From Peronospora farinosa (lineage: Eukaryota; Oomycota; Peronosporomycetes; Peronosporales; Peronosporaceae), in contig CANTFK010000366.1 of assembly GCA_947646735.1 (NCBI GenBank), forward strand, positions 62,001 through 126,000: DNA of 64,000 nucleotides. The letters run 5' to 3'. Shown piece after piece: positions 1-10,773 of this stretch. A program made the translations under genes and the position numbers. The first letter of the stretch is position 1; every line of letters starts with the position of its first letter. A model generated the notes under the pieces. The model saw only the letters and a list, made by a program, of their open reading frames with translations, made no database searches and had not been told where the DNA came from.

Positions 1-391
1 AGCACCTTCGTAGAGATCATCAGATCCTCGCGACTCCAGACAAATGCTTCTTATATATTGTCTCTACCCAGCACTTCTTCAGCCTGTTCATACTGTACAA
101 GATCAAAGCTGTCAAAGAAACAATAGGATAAACTAACACTAGCAATGATACAATAACTCTGTACCCATTAAATGCTTAAAGCCCCACCTCATGTCTTCAA
201 CTATAACATATGACAGACGGGGCGTGTCTGAACTGACTCGATTAAGTCTCTCGGACACTACCCCGTCTATGCAACACTGCACATAGGACTAGGGAAAGAG
301 CCAGTAGAAATATCAACCAATCATCATACGCTAAATAAATACTGGGCCAGTCAATACATTCATTCTGCTTTTTTCTCTACCGTGTCCTCTA
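1..391. other. Upstream non-coding region of first SulP gene
   Basis: No convincing reading frame was found. The segment runs up to the start codon of the SulP gene at 392 and probably holds its promoter. Pyrimidine-rich sequence (ttttttctctac) lies about 20 bp before the ATG, but no definite TATA or initiator element can be assigned. Confidence 0.5.
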
Positions 392-2485
392 ATGGTGCAC
401 ACTCCTATGGGCAACGTAACCGACCAGGCGTTTCCTCCTCGTCCTAGTGATGCATCCTCATGCTCTTTTCATGTTCCTCAATCTGGTACTACATGTACGA
501 CTAAACCACAGAAATACATGGTACTGGAAAGCACGACCACGAACTACCCATTACGTGAACACTGGGACGAGAGTGTTGGTCACGGTGGGCGTCGGCTTCT
601 TCGCACGTTCCAGCAACATGCTTTGCATTGTTTTTGCAACCATATGTCGCTGTGGGAACGTACACAGAAAGTCCAGCGTGAAGTCAAAGATTCAAGTGTC
701 TTTTATTGGCAGCATTTGCTCATTTTTCAACGGGAGATTCTATGTGGTGTAGCTGCTATGCTCTTGATGATGCCAGAGACCGTAGCATTTAGTTATGCCG
801 CCAATTTAGATCCATTGAATGGATTATATGCTACAGGTTTTCTTGGGATTGCGATAAGTCTATTTGGTGGTGTTCCAGCTACGGTAGCAGGTGCTGCAGG
901 AGCTGTAGCTATGGTCATGCCTCCTATTACCAGTGGTACAGGATCTTTATCGTACTTGACGTACGAAAAACGATTGCAGCATTTATTTGTTGCTGTGACC
1001 ATTGCGGGAATACTGGAGCTTTTCTTTGGAATCTTGGGCCTTTCCAAACTCTTTTCGATGATCCCTCGGACAGCACACATTGGATTCTTAAATGGCTTGG
1101 CTCTTATGATGTTTATTTCACAAAAGACAACTCTTGAAGAATGTAAGAATGATACGATGCGTTTTGGAGAGTGTGAGATTGCAGGTGAGCTCAAATGGAT
1201 GAGCGTGTCTTCTCCGACAACGTGGGTCACGGTTGGACTCATTCTTATGACCATGGCCATCATGCATTATTTTCCCAAGACGCCGTTTATAGGCCATTTG
1301 ATCCCGCCAACGCTTGTGGCAACAGTGATTGGTGTAGGATTCGAGTTTGTCATTAATCGTCCATTACTTGGATATGATGTACGTACGATCGGGGACACAT
1401 CTCCATTGAACGGCGGTCTGCCGACTTTTGGTGTTCCCAAATTTGGAGATGTCCAGGACTGGGGAGTTGTGCTTTCCACAGCGGCGAGTTTTATGGCAGT
1501 CGGACTTTTTGAGTCACTCATGACACTACAATCTGTTGTCGATCTGAAAAAGGAGCAGTTGTCACAGAAAGCCACAAGCAAGGAGTGTATTGCGCAGGGC
1601 ATTGGCAACATTTTGTGTGGTTTCTTTTCCGGTATGGGAGGCTGTTCCATGATTGCACAGTCTAATGGAAACGTGCTGAATGGTGCTCTTTACCGTCTGT
1701 CGTCTTTTACGGGTGGTATGTGCACGTTTCTCGTCGTGTTTTTCGCCAGCTCGGTGATTGAGCAAGTGCCAGTGGCATGTCTTACGGGAATTCTTTTCGT
1801 GATTGTCATCCACACATTCTGCTGGCCGTCATTAAAACTCATCTTTCGCGTCAAGATCGAAGATGCCATTGCAATCATCCTCGTGACCGTGCTTGCTGCG
1901 GCGATGAACCTTGCCATCGCCGTCATCATTGGTGTTATCTGGCAGTGTCTGGTTAATGGATGGCAGAGTGGTCGCAAACTCACATTTCGCACGGGTATGG
2001 AAGTTGTGCCAGTGGTCAACGCACATGCCGACCACGATTTGGCTATGCTTCCCGAGGAGGCCAAGATATACTTCCTACAAGGCCAGCTTCTCTTTTCATC
2101 CGTGGCTTTTTTCCGCGAGTTCTTCGACGTTCTCCACGACCCGAATGTCGTTATCTTGGACATGCGCGACTGTGTTTTTGTCGATTTCTCGGCTGTTGCA
2201 GCCTTCCGTGAAGCTGCAGAACGCTACCGTGATGCAGGAAAGACGCTTGTGGCTCGTAACGTCGATTCGCAGTCGCTGAATATGTTGAACCATGATTTTG
2301 GTTGGGATTCGGTTACACACATTCAAATCGCGACACCAGATAGTGTCAATAATACTCCCGATGAACTCGTCAAGAGCACAATTGACAAAGAGCGCCCGCT
2401 TCGTCACTCTCAGGGACCGCTCCACCAATTGCACGTCCCGTCACCGAACGAAATGACGACATCATACCACCCCGCTGGACCATAA
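392..2485 (+). CDS. SulP-family anion transporter with C-terminal STAS domain
   Basis: Single-exon frame of 697 residues. SulP proteins move sulfate, bicarbonate or related anions across membranes; the substrate here cannot be told. About residues 110-500 are strongly hydrophobic and start with the family pattern: an EILCGVAAML segment, then PLNGLYATGFLG and the small-residue stretch VAGAAGAVAM. The C-terminal part (about 545-650) is a STAS domain, with VVILDMRDCVFVDFSAVAAF as its central strand and helix. The N-terminal 90 residues are a hydrophilic leader without a clear signal peptide. The ATG at 392 is the first in frame and follows a pyrimidine-rich stretch. The gene converges with a second, quite different SulP gene downstream. 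It lacks the long acidic insertion of that neighbour and looks closer to the compact bacterial-type SulP layout. Confidence 0.88.
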   Translation: MVHTPMGNVTDQAFPPRPSDASSCSFHVPQSGTTCTTKPQKYMVLESTTTNYPLREHWDESVGHGGRRLLRTFQQHALHCFCNHMSLWERTQKVQREVKDSSVFYWQHLLIFQREILCGVAAMLLMMPETVAFSYAANLDPLNGLYATGFLGIAISLFGGVPATVAGAAGAVAMVMPPITSGTGSLSYLTYEKRLQHLFVAVTIAGILELFFGILGLSKLFSMIPRTAHIGFLNGLALMMFISQKTTLEECKNDTMRFGECEIAGELKWMSVSSPTTWVTVGLILMTMAIMHYFPKTPFIGHLIPPTLVATVIGVGFEFVINRPLLGYDVRTIGDTSPLNGGLPTFGVPKFGDVQDWGVVLSTAASFMAVGLFESLMTLQSVVDLKKEQLSQKATSKECIAQGIGNILCGFFSGMGGCSMIAQSNGNVLNGALYRLSSFTGGMCTFLVVFFASSVIEQVPVACLTGILFVIVIHTFCWPSLKLIFRVKIEDAIAIILVTVLAAAMNLAIAVIIGVIWQCLVNGWQSGRKLTFRTGMEVVPVVNAHADHDLAMLPEEAKIYFLQGQLLFSSVAFFREFFDVLHDPNVVILDMRDCVFVDFSAVAAFREAAERYRDAGKTLVARNVDSQSLNMLNHDFGWDSVTHIQIATPDSVNNTPDELVKSTIDKERPLRHSQGPLHQLHVPSPNEMTTSYHPAGP

Positions 2486-3359
2486 ATTGCTGCATATGCA
2501 AATGGGTGGAGAGAAGAATTGGTTTGCTGATGGAACAGGTCACGACTGGGTCTAAAACTACCTGGACACTTTTCTTCTGCTGTCGGTAATTGCTTTGTTT
2601 GAAGCACGTGGCCGTGTCTGGCCATCATGGTGCCGATCACAGTGATTTCGTCACCAGAGTACACAAAAGCTGTTCTGATGATACTAAGTGCTTCATCATT
2701 AGACGACAATGATCGTCCGTCAGGATATATCTGATCAGCCTAAGTGTAGCAACCTCGAAACTTTGCAATACGTCACCTAGTTTTTTTTCTTTTGCGCAGA
2801 GTACTGTACTTGAAAGCTGCACGAAGCATTTCAAGACGTGTAATGTGAACACAGTACATCGATCGGTGGAAATGATCTGACCATTTATTATACGTCCCAT
2901 AAGATTACCATCCAAGGGTATTCCTCCTTTTGAACATGGCATCACTGAGTCTTTCGCCAAAAATGCTCTGAGACAATGTTGGTGAAGACGACGATGTCCT
3001 GATAGCAATGCGTACCTTGCGCATGGCTAGCTTTATCTGCTTCTCTGACAAATCTTGAATCACCATAGCGTTCATGGAGCACTTGTCCAGCACCTCCGCG
3101 GGTAGCAATGCCTTTCACTCTTTGCAAAGAAAACTAAGCGTGGACAATTGGCAAAACACAGCTCCAGCCGAAGCTCATGTACCAAGTGACTTCGCTGAAC
3201 CGTGGAATGCTTTATCTTGTTTTGCTGAAGATATGTAGCCTTTTCCCAATGTTGACGCCGAGAAAACAGTATCGAATCACTGATACCGTTGTCGAGTATT
3301 GTCTTGGGGACATCCACTTCCGTGCACTTCACAACTCTTTACTGTTTGTCTCCACGGTA
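2486..3359. other. Intergenic region between convergent SulP genes
   Basis: This stretch of about 870 bp separates the 3' ends of two converging genes and should contain both terminators/polyadenylation regions. The only reading frames are short and overlap each other. I see no RNA gene or repeat. Confidence 0.5.
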
Positions 3360-6068
3360 TTAGATGCTTGGCACTCTGGACGAACGCGTTAATACCTGAT
3401 TTTCATCTGACGGCATCTTTTCCTCACGAATGGCAGTGATGGCTTCCTTAAATCCAATGCGAGCGTCATTATGCACAATGCCCACAAGAAGCTCTGAGCT
3501 CTGAAGTAGAAGCTGGAGTCGATCCCGTGCGTTCACGATAGCCAGCATAATGCCTTGCCCTCGCAGCTCTGACTTCAAATGTTTCATCATCTGAATTGTT
3601 GTGGTGTCCCAGTCCATGATGGAGCCGGCGTCAATGACTACGCCGCGGACAGCCACATCCGTTTCGTGGCGCTTACGAACCTCGCGTTCCACCACGCGCT
3701 CGATGTACTCACAGTTAGCAAAGTAGAGCGCGCCTTCCACTCGAATCACCACGACGTCAGGTAATGGGCGTGCTGTGTCCGGATACAAGTCTAAATCCAC
3801 AATTCGTGTCTCACTAGTCTCCTCATCTTTCATCTCACCCAGCATAGAGACAATTGGCCGACGAGTTTTGTAAATCACGGCGATGAGGGAGCAAAAGATG
3901 GAGGAGATCAGCCCAGGTAGCACACCTAATAAACATGAAAGCACGAATGATGCAAGCCACACGTAAAACTCGTCCCGCTTGACACGATACAGCCATTTTG
4001 CTTCTTTCATTTCAATGAGCGAATAGCCGGCGACGATAATAATCGAAGCTAGGCTTGCTTTCGGCAGGTAAGCTAAAGCTGACGTAGCCGTGTACAGCAC
4101 CATCACCACAACAAGTACAGTGATCACACTCGCAAGCTGCGTGCGCGCGTTCTGCATGTTCACAGCGGTGCGTGAAAGACCGCCAGTTGAGGGCATCCCC
4201 TGGAAAAAGGAGCCAACGAGATTAGAGAAACCTAGGGCGATAAGCTCTTGGTTTGGTCGAATCCGGTATCCTTCTTTAATCGCCAGACGCTTCGCCATAG
4301 CAACACTGCACATGTACGAGATGATAGCAATCGATAGTGTATCAATAAAGAGATGGTATAGGCGGTCCGCCTCAATGATGCTAGTGCTCAACCCGTACCA
4401 TGGCCTTTTAGGCAACGGGTAACCGCCTGGAATGTCTCCAGCAAGCGCCAAGGAGCCTTCTGGAGCCAGATAACCCACTATTCCACCAAGCAGACACACC
4501 ATGAATGCACCCAGATCACACATCAGCCTCAGTGCAATCAACACCGCCATCTTCGAGCGCAACAGACGGATTGACGTCGACGATGCTGCTAACATCCGTC
4601 CCGTCAGTGCCGTACTCGGATCAGCCGACTCTGACCCAGTCTCGGACTTTGCAGGTGACGCAAGCTCCTTAACACGTCGTTTCATCTCAACCTCAGCTTC
4701 TGCTTCAGCAGCATCATCATCATGACGATTCGTGTCACCATCATAGATACGGCGAGGTATCTCCACTTTAGGTTGCCTTGGGTTCATTCTCGGCAAAACT
4801 CGGATCGAACCTGTTTCATCCGAATTGGAACGATGTGTTCCACGATCAGGTCGAGTACCAAAATCAAGGGGTCTCTCAATTGTAATATAATCTTCATCTG
4901 ATAATGAAAATCCGACACCACCAAGATTTTGATTGCTGTGTACTGAAGATGCCCATGGAGATGACAAGACATAATCGTCACATCGTATTGATCCTGTAGT
5001 AAGTATAACCGGCATTCTTGTTCCACAAGGTGAGACCGCCATATTTTCCAATTCGACTTCATCGTCATTTTGTTTTAATTGTTTCTTCTTCTTATTCTTG
5101 GGTACATTTCCCAACTCAATATCATTTCCATAACTTGTAACTTCTTCTTCTTCTTTATCTTCATTTACAATCTCTTCCTTCTCTTCCATTTCTTCATCAC
5201 TGAGATTATCTTGCATTGTACTTGTTAATCTCATTCTTCCCGACAATTGATTTAATGCTCTTGATGTCTCAATAGCAAATTGATTTTCCATTGTTTCTTG
5301 TATAATCAACAATTCTTTCACGACTTTTTGCTTCAATTCATTCATCCCAACAAGAATAACAATTGAAAAGACTCCAACGGCAAAACTTAGTGCATTCACA
5401 TGTGAAATTTCTTGAATCAAATCCACGACCGTCAAAACAGGTAAATCTTTGCTTTTAATATCCAGTCCCAACCAACTTGCCACTTGAGACAACATAATCA
5501 AGACACCTCCTGCAGATAAAAACCCACCCATCACCGGTCGGGAAAAAAAATCGGCAATCACGCCTAGTCGAAAAATACCCATCAAAAAGAGCACAATTCC
5601 ACTTAAAAAACTCAAAAGAATGCCCGTCGCAATCCGTTCTTCGACACTTGCAACCTTTTTAATCGCCGAACCCACTAAAAGACTCACTTCGGCCCCATTT
5701 GCGACCGAAAGGACACGGGAGGTACCAAATAATGGGTAAATCATTGGTACCACGGCTGCAGTATAGAGTCCATAAATTGGGGGGACCCCCATAATCGCAC
5801 TTAGTGATACTTCTTGGGGTACAAGCATAAGTCCGACCGTAACCCCTGCCACCACATCAAATTGTAAATCTTCCCGTACGTCGTAAGTGGGTAACCAGTC
5901 CAAAATGGGTACATGTTGTTTGAGGAAAAAGAGTAACCTTTGACGGGTTACGGTCTGCCCAGTCGCACATGTTGATGTCCATCCCGATGAAAGCAACGCA
6001 GTAAAACAACTGAAAGAGACATGATTGGAAGCAGAAGAAGAAGAAGAGGAAGAAGATAATGATGTCAT
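3360..6068 (-). CDS. Large SulP-family sulfate/anion transporter with acidic loop insertion and STAS domain
   Basis: Minus-strand frame. I place the start at the ATG at 6068 (MTSLSSSSSS), giving about 902 residues. The frame stays open 40 codons further upstream (to 6188), but that part reads like 5' UTR. The first transmembrane block holds the SulP signature (GVTVGLMLVPQEVSLSAIMG, PPIYGLYTAAVVPMIYPLFG). A hydrophilic insertion of about 250 residues follows, rich in E/D/K (EEMEEKEEIVNEDKEEEE) and serine/arginine. A second transmembrane block (LIALGFSNLVGSFFQGMPST, where the family has a conserved GxxN motif) and a C-terminal STAS domain (VVIRVEGALYFANCEYIERV, GVVIDAGSIMDWDTTTIQMM) complete it. 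The insertion between the membrane halves is unusual. It may be a regulatory cytosolic loop. Confidence 0.87.
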   Translation of the reverse strand: MTSLSSSSSSSSASNHVSFSCFTALLSSGWTSTCATGQTVTRQRLLFFLKQHVPILDWLPTYDVREDLQFDVVAGVTVGLMLVPQEVSLSAIMGVPPIYGLYTAAVVPMIYPLFGTSRVLSVANGAEVSLLVGSAIKKVASVEERIATGILLSFLSGIVLFLMGIFRLGVIADFFSRPVMGGFLSAGGVLIMLSQVASWLGLDIKSKDLPVLTVVDLIQEISHVNALSFAVGVFSIVILVGMNELKQKVVKELLIIQETMENQFAIETSRALNQLSGRMRLTSTMQDNLSDEEMEEKEEIVNEDKEEEEVTSYGNDIELGNVPKNKKKKQLKQNDDEVELENMAVSPCGTRMPVILTTGSIRCDDYVLSSPWASSVHSNQNLGGVGFSLSDEDYITIERPLDFGTRPDRGTHRSNSDETGSIRVLPRMNPRQPKVEIPRRIYDGDTNRHDDDAAEAEAEVEMKRRVKELASPAKSETGSESADPSTALTGRMLAASSTSIRLLRSKMAVLIALRLMCDLGAFMVCLLGGIVGYLAPEGSLALAGDIPGGYPLPKRPWYGLSTSIIEADRLYHLFIDTLSIAIISYMCSVAMAKRLAIKEGYRIRPNQELIALGFSNLVGSFFQGMPSTGGLSRTAVNMQNARTQLASVITVLVVVMVLYTATSALAYLPKASLASIIIVAGYSLIEMKEAKWLYRVKRDEFYVWLASFVLSCLLGVLPGLISSIFCSLIAVIYKTRRPIVSMLGEMKDEETSETRIVDLDLYPDTARPLPDVVVIRVEGALYFANCEYIERVVEREVRKRHETDVAVRGVVIDAGSIMDWDTTTIQMMKHLKSELRGQGIMLAIVNARDRLQLLLQSSELLVGIVHNDARIGFKEAITAIREEKMPSDENQVLTRSSRVPSI

Positions 6069-6319
6069 GGATATATGGACAAATTGGCTCTGGATGAGAG
6101 AAGAATGCACGAGGTTACGCTTGTTGAGGGTTATAATGAAGTGACGTTTTATCTTTATGACTATTGATGATATTCTCTCAATAAGCATACGAATCCGAAA
6201 TTATCGAAACCTATAGTGTACGACCTCTCGAAGCAAATATTTGGTGATGGAGAAAAAGTCTACAAAAATCTTGGATATTTCGGAAAAAGCTCCTATCCGC
6301 CATAAAATATCCAGCCATC
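6069..6319. promoter_or_regulatory. Putative divergent promoter region
   Basis: About 250 bp lie between the start of the minus-strand SulP gene (6068) and the start of the plus-strand TAZ gene (6320). Both genes are transcribed outward, so their promoters must lie here or overlap. No specific factor site can be named from sequence alone. Confidence 0.4.
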
Positions 6320-6795
6320 ATGCCTGACGTGGATATTAAACAGGAGCAAGGAGATTTGACTTTGAATGAACGAGATGCTACGGCTGAGGTCACAGTACAT
6401 GAAGTTGATCCTATTTGTTACACTGAACACGTCATAAAAATTGACAACTTTTTGTGTTTTTTTTGTGTGTGTGTAGCTTACCTGCTGCTGCTGCTGCGTA
6501 TAATGCAGCAGTGCCACATGAGGAACAAGAACGTAGTAATCAATTACTGATACACGCGTGTAATTGTGATATTTTTGAATGTGAAGACATTGAATTTCAG
6601 AATTTATGTGCCCATATGAAGAGATTCTTGCGTGTGATCTGCTGGGCTTCACATAGTGAACGATGGCGATCGTATTCCATTGCTACAGTTGTGATTGAAC
6701 TCTTTACGTTTCATGCACTGCATTGCCACACATTGCAGTGTAATGTACCAATGTGTCGACAGCTGCGATGTCAAGATAAACAGACAAGCTGCTAG
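6320..6795 (+). CDS. Small TAZ-type zinc-finger protein, probable intron
   Basis: The 3' part (about 6477-6795) encodes an alanine run, a charged linker (AVPHEEQERSNQ) and a TAZ-like zinc finger: LLIHACNCDIFECED, then LCAHMKRFLRVICWASHS, and a last knot HCHTLQCNVPMCRQLR. TAZ domains, known from CBP/p300, bind transcription factors through clustered Cys/His zinc sites. An upstream frame from the ATG at 6320 (MPDVDIKQEQGDLTLNERDA) is probably exon 1. It is followed by a T-rich tract ending in gtgtgtgtgtag at 6476, a convincing acceptor. I could not find a donor that keeps phase, so the exon join is unresolved and the locus might be defective. The TAZ segment is clearly paralogous to exon 3 of the PHD-TAZ gene at 9531-10773. 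It has no PHD finger. Confidence 0.6.
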
Positions 6796-8180
6796 TGCAG
6801 CAATTGGCTGTGTTTTTACAAGGCTTTATACGAGAGAAAGCTGTAGCATGGAGTTATTGCGACGAGGAAGAGGTGCACCTACAAATTAAGCCATTGGTTG
6901 GTCAAGGTGTCGTTGTTTTGGTGCCGTTTTGGCAGCGGATTGATATTTCAAACATGCTCAATAGACACTGCCATTCCACTTAGCTTGAAGGAATTGTAGC
7001 ACTCAACTAGCTGTAACGTGATCAACAATAAGCAGTTCCACGGAGTTGTTTGTATTGACAGCTCATTCTTCGATTGGTGATGCTCTCTTATCGATTCACT
7101 GCTGGAATTTATGAGGTCTTTCACCATGTCCAGCTACTGAGCGACGCAATTGGGATGTCGATCGAAAAAATGATTTTTTTGGTGAAGCCTTTTTGAGAAA
7201 ACTTCTCAGTAATGGATATCAAATTGTGTGTGTATCTCGATGCCAATGGACATCCTGCTCTAACGTTTTTGTTTTTTTTGCAGTGCACTAATGTCATGCC
7301 CGATGCTGTTGACTCCACTGGTGTAATTACGTGGATCGGTTACATGTCAGACGAAGGAGAAAGCATAGTGAGATAGGAAGGACAAAAATTGAATGGCTGA
7401 GAGCTTTCGATTCACCATCGTTAACTTAGTTAATCTTACTCACTTTTGGATTCTTCAATCTGGCCGAAAGCCCATCTCATCAACAGCTTCTATCTAGATA
7501 AAAAATATATCTGGTAAGGACTTGTACATCTTGGAGCACAAGAATTGTTGGGCAAGTTAAACAGGTAAAGAAGTGTCTAGTGCTACACGCCTGCACGCTA
7601 GCTGAGTTACACATTCAACGAGTTTTAACACACTAGATTACCGTATTAACTCCCAGGCTCGGGGTTGAATACTTACCACACGATTCTCATAACTGAGGTT
7701 ATGGGCAATAGCCACACTGATGGCAAGTCCTTATCTACACGAAGAAGAAGTAATGCAAATACCGACTCAGCTAACGCTGCAGAACAAACCTGAGATGACT
7801 GAAGAAGTATACGTGGACATACATAAGCCAACAAGCACACGCCGGCGGTAGCCTCTATCGTCCTCTATCAAGCGAACAACGGAGTTTAATGGATCACCGG
7901 TCACATGATCGATGTGCCCGAGACTGATCAACTGGAGCTGGTGTATCTGCAACAGCGAATACGGAACACAGCGCATCCGCAGCAACATGGATTCCCTTAG
8001 AACCCCCCATCCTCCATCAATAACATGGACGCTTTCAAGGCGCTACAACGCCAACCGTTACATCGCGCCAAACGACAGCTACAATGGAGCGCTTACATCG
8101 GTAAGTACCAGGTTACAACACCGAGACGGCTCACAGGATGGCTACCATTTTTCGATGTCGCAGTCACCGGCACATCTCTG
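6796..8180. other. Non-coding or decayed region
   Basis: Only short, unconserved frames are seen. A stretch around 6795-6983 is open for 62 codons directly after the TAZ stop and could be a decayed 3' exon, but nothing recognisable is encoded. No RNA gene or tandem repeat is seen. Confidence 0.4.
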
Positions 8181-8620
8181 GGAACACGGATACACTCTCA
8201 TGGATTATCAGGTCTTGGTTTTGCTACAAAGTAGCTACCCATCAGTTGAATCTGTACTTTCGGGGACGCCACATGGACTCGACATGCAAAAGGCATCTGG
8301 CCTGCGTCAGACAACACGAAGCTCCTACATATCCTCTGTGACTGCGAGGGTGCGTCTAGGTCTTGGGATACATCATCACGCAGTGGACACGACCCGAGGT
8401 ATCATCTGCTTATATAATCTTGTACAAACAAGCAGCATTATCGCGTTCAGAACCGGAGCTACCTCCAAGAGTGCGGGCGGCTATCTCACACGTTTTCCCA
8501 GACAACGCTGACATTGTTGGTTGCGCCTGGAAAATAATATGGTGGATAGCTTACTCCGTCTGCGACCACGCTCTAGATTCAGCGGCACTGAAGTGTCCAT
8601 AAGCAAGAACGTGCGTCCTT
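8180..8620 (+). pseudogene. Relic of LINE ORF2 C-terminal region
   Basis: Reading across two frames gives a pattern typical of the end of plant/oomycete-type LINE ORF2 proteins. A basic stretch (LNLYFRGRHMDSTCKRHLAC, about 8245-8305) precedes a Cys/His cluster with HILCDCEGASRSWDT (about 8326-8370). This matches the HxLWDCPxAxxxW motif seen in the intact LINE in this window (SHVFWNCPSARRHW). Stops and frameshifts interrupt it, and no RT core remains nearby. The identification rests on motif resemblance only. Confidence 0.4.
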
Positions 8621-8899
8621 GGAGAAAGAGGTATCAAAAGTCGAAACAAGTCCTTCTTCGCCAACTCTGGGCGGTTGCTCATCAAGGGACAACAAAGAGA
8701 TAGGGATGTGAGCAACGGCGTTTACCTCCGCTTAGCAACGGAAATGTTCCAAAACACCATCGCCTACCGGCAGCCGGCACTGCACAGCCCTCGTAACCGA
8801 CAGGAGACATCGTCTGAGGTTACTAGAATGGCTACGAACTTTTCAGAATCTTGTAAAGATAACGATCAATAGGCGTTTGCTCCCACACATAACCTCTTG

Positions 8900-9530
8900 C
8901 AGTGATAAGGTTCGAGTAAATCATCTGTGACAGCGGCAAAGACAAGTGTCATTCAAATAGCTTTTCCCTTGGCTAAAGACAAACAATGACGACCAAGCAA
9001 CAAACTTGCTTGTCGTTTCAAGAAACAGAAAGTAGCAACAACGGAGATTCCGTTGGTTTAAGGACCGTGGAAGAAAGAAATGGAGTGTCCAAGACGCATC
9101 TGATTTTTGCAGTCGAAAGGGAAAAATGACCATAGCCAGAGACACAATGTAGTTTGGTACACAGGAAACTCTGTAAGTGGCCTCCAACGACTGAGATCTG
9201 CAGTTTTATTTCATATATGGCAACCTCCGAGTGAACAAGTTAGAAAAAAAAGGGGGAGAGGAACTTTTTTAAAAAAAAAAAAATATTTTAATTTTTTTTT
9301 TTTTTTTTTTTTTTTAAGCATCTGCACGTCTTTTACGTGGTTGTCTATTGTATACCATTTTTTTAGTGCTGTGAGAACATATACTGTACTTCAGAGTACA
9401 TGTATACTCTTGAATACACATTTTTTTTTACTACAATGCGCTTTACGCAAAAGAAGTAGGTAAAATATATCTGGGAAAAGGATAATCATAATATCCTAGA
9501 TTGAAAGAATTTCTATTTAAAATCACAGTA
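8900..9530. repeat. Low-complexity A/T tract region upstream of PHD-TAZ gene
   Basis: Between about 9243 and 9316 the sequence holds an A run, a purine tract (aaaaaaaagggggagagg), a second A run and then a long T run of about two dozen bases. Such homopolymers commonly lie in promoters but are also prone to sequencing error. The rest of the region has no convincing gene. Confidence 0.5.
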
Positions 9531-10773
9531 ATGGCAGTGGTATCGCGCGAGTGTTTTAATTGGGAGGAGGCCGTGGCCCAGGACCGTGAGTTACAGCGCA
9601 TCGATGCTTTCGTTAAGCTTACTGTATCCAAGCTCCCGGAACAGCCACCTCCACGTGCTGACGAAGGCCGTGGTGGCTCTCGCTTCCAACCAGCCCCATC
9701 ACCTGCACCTTTTGTCAAACTTGAACCGCGTACGTTTCTATTTCTAAATTATCTCGCGCAATTGTTATCCTATTTTTGTGTACAACCCTAATCACTCCCC
9801 TATTTGGTTTTAGTCCCATCAGTAAATAGGACCATGTCCGGACCTCGGTCCATGACAGAATTTATCAACCCCCGTGACTACCAGAGCGAATCGTCCAGCG
9901 AGATCGATGCACGTGAAGTGAATCCAATGGACGAACTGAGCGATTTTGAGTCGGAGACGCCGCACCAGCCAGTGAATCAGAATCAGAGGTGGAGTCAGAA
10001 TCAGAACCAGGATTTGGATCGGGATGTGGACGAATCTATGGATGTTTTAATGGAGGAAGAAGAAGAAGATGAGCAGAATCAAGAAGATCAGATCGTGTGT
10101 GCAGTCTGCAGGAAATCAGATAGAGAGAATGAGAGGGTTTTGTGCGAAGACTGCGACACTGAGTTCCATCATTTTTGTCTGGATCCGCCACTGCCCCGGG
10201 TTCCTCATGGTTCATGGTGCTGTCCGCCGTGTAGAGCCAAGCATCATGCTGCTACTGTGGTGGATGTGAAGGAGGAACCAGCACAAACAGCTGAATCTAC
10301 GGAGAACGCTACTACGACTTCTGCAGGAGACTCGGAGACTGCAACGACAGGACGAAATGTAGAAAATGGTAACGTTTTACCCACGAGTGGACCGACATCG
10401 ATCTCTGTACGTGACAAAAGAGGCTTTACTTGGCTTGTATGGCTGGGTATCCTGGCAGCTGTATTTACGTGTTTTTTGGCTTGTACAGATCGCTCAGATG
10501 CTAGCAGGAGATCCGAACAAGAGTAACTCACTGCTTATTCACGCGTGCAATTGCGACCAAATCGAGTGCACGGACCATGAGTTCCATTTATTCTGTCCAC
10601 ACATGAAGCGATTCTTGCGTAGTGTGTGCTGGGCGTCGCATAGCGACAAGTGGCGCTCTTACCGACTCGCGCAAATCACTGCCGAGTTGCTTGCATACCA
10701 TGCTATGAACTGCAAACTTTTACAGTGCAATGTGCCACTCTGTGTCAAGATCCGTGAAGAAGAAATTGTCTAA
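9531..10773 (+). CDS. PHD-finger plus TAZ zinc-finger protein (3 exons)
   Basis: Exons 9531-9729, 9814-10406 and 10489-10773 join to 358 codons. Intron 1 (84 bp) has donor GTACGT and acceptor TTTTAG. Intron 2 (82 bp) has donor GTACGT and acceptor TGTACAG. Both joins keep frame. Residues 1-66 are a short N-terminal region. Residues 70-155 are acidic and Q/N-rich. Residues about 160-209 form a PHD finger with the Cys4-His-Cys3 pattern (IVCAVC, VLCEDCDTEFHHFCLDPPLP, WCCPPC). Residues about 275-355 form a TAZ-like finger (LLIHACNCDQIECTDHEF, FCPHMKRFLRSVCWASHS, NCKLLQCNVPLCVKI). PHD fingers read histone H3 tails and TAZ domains bind transactivators, so a chromatin-linked transcription role is likely. 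No HAT, KIX or bromodomain is present. A GTAAGT at about 10803 and a TTACAG at about 10900 could mark a 3'-UTR intron. Confidence 0.85.

Noticed and set aside
7912..8511. 199-codon plus frame
   Set aside because: Its residues show no domain. The recognisable LINE tail motifs are in other frames of the same stretch.
9243..9316. Poly(A)/poly(T) tract as a retrotransposon tail
   Set aside because: No element sequence or target-site duplication is visible beside it.
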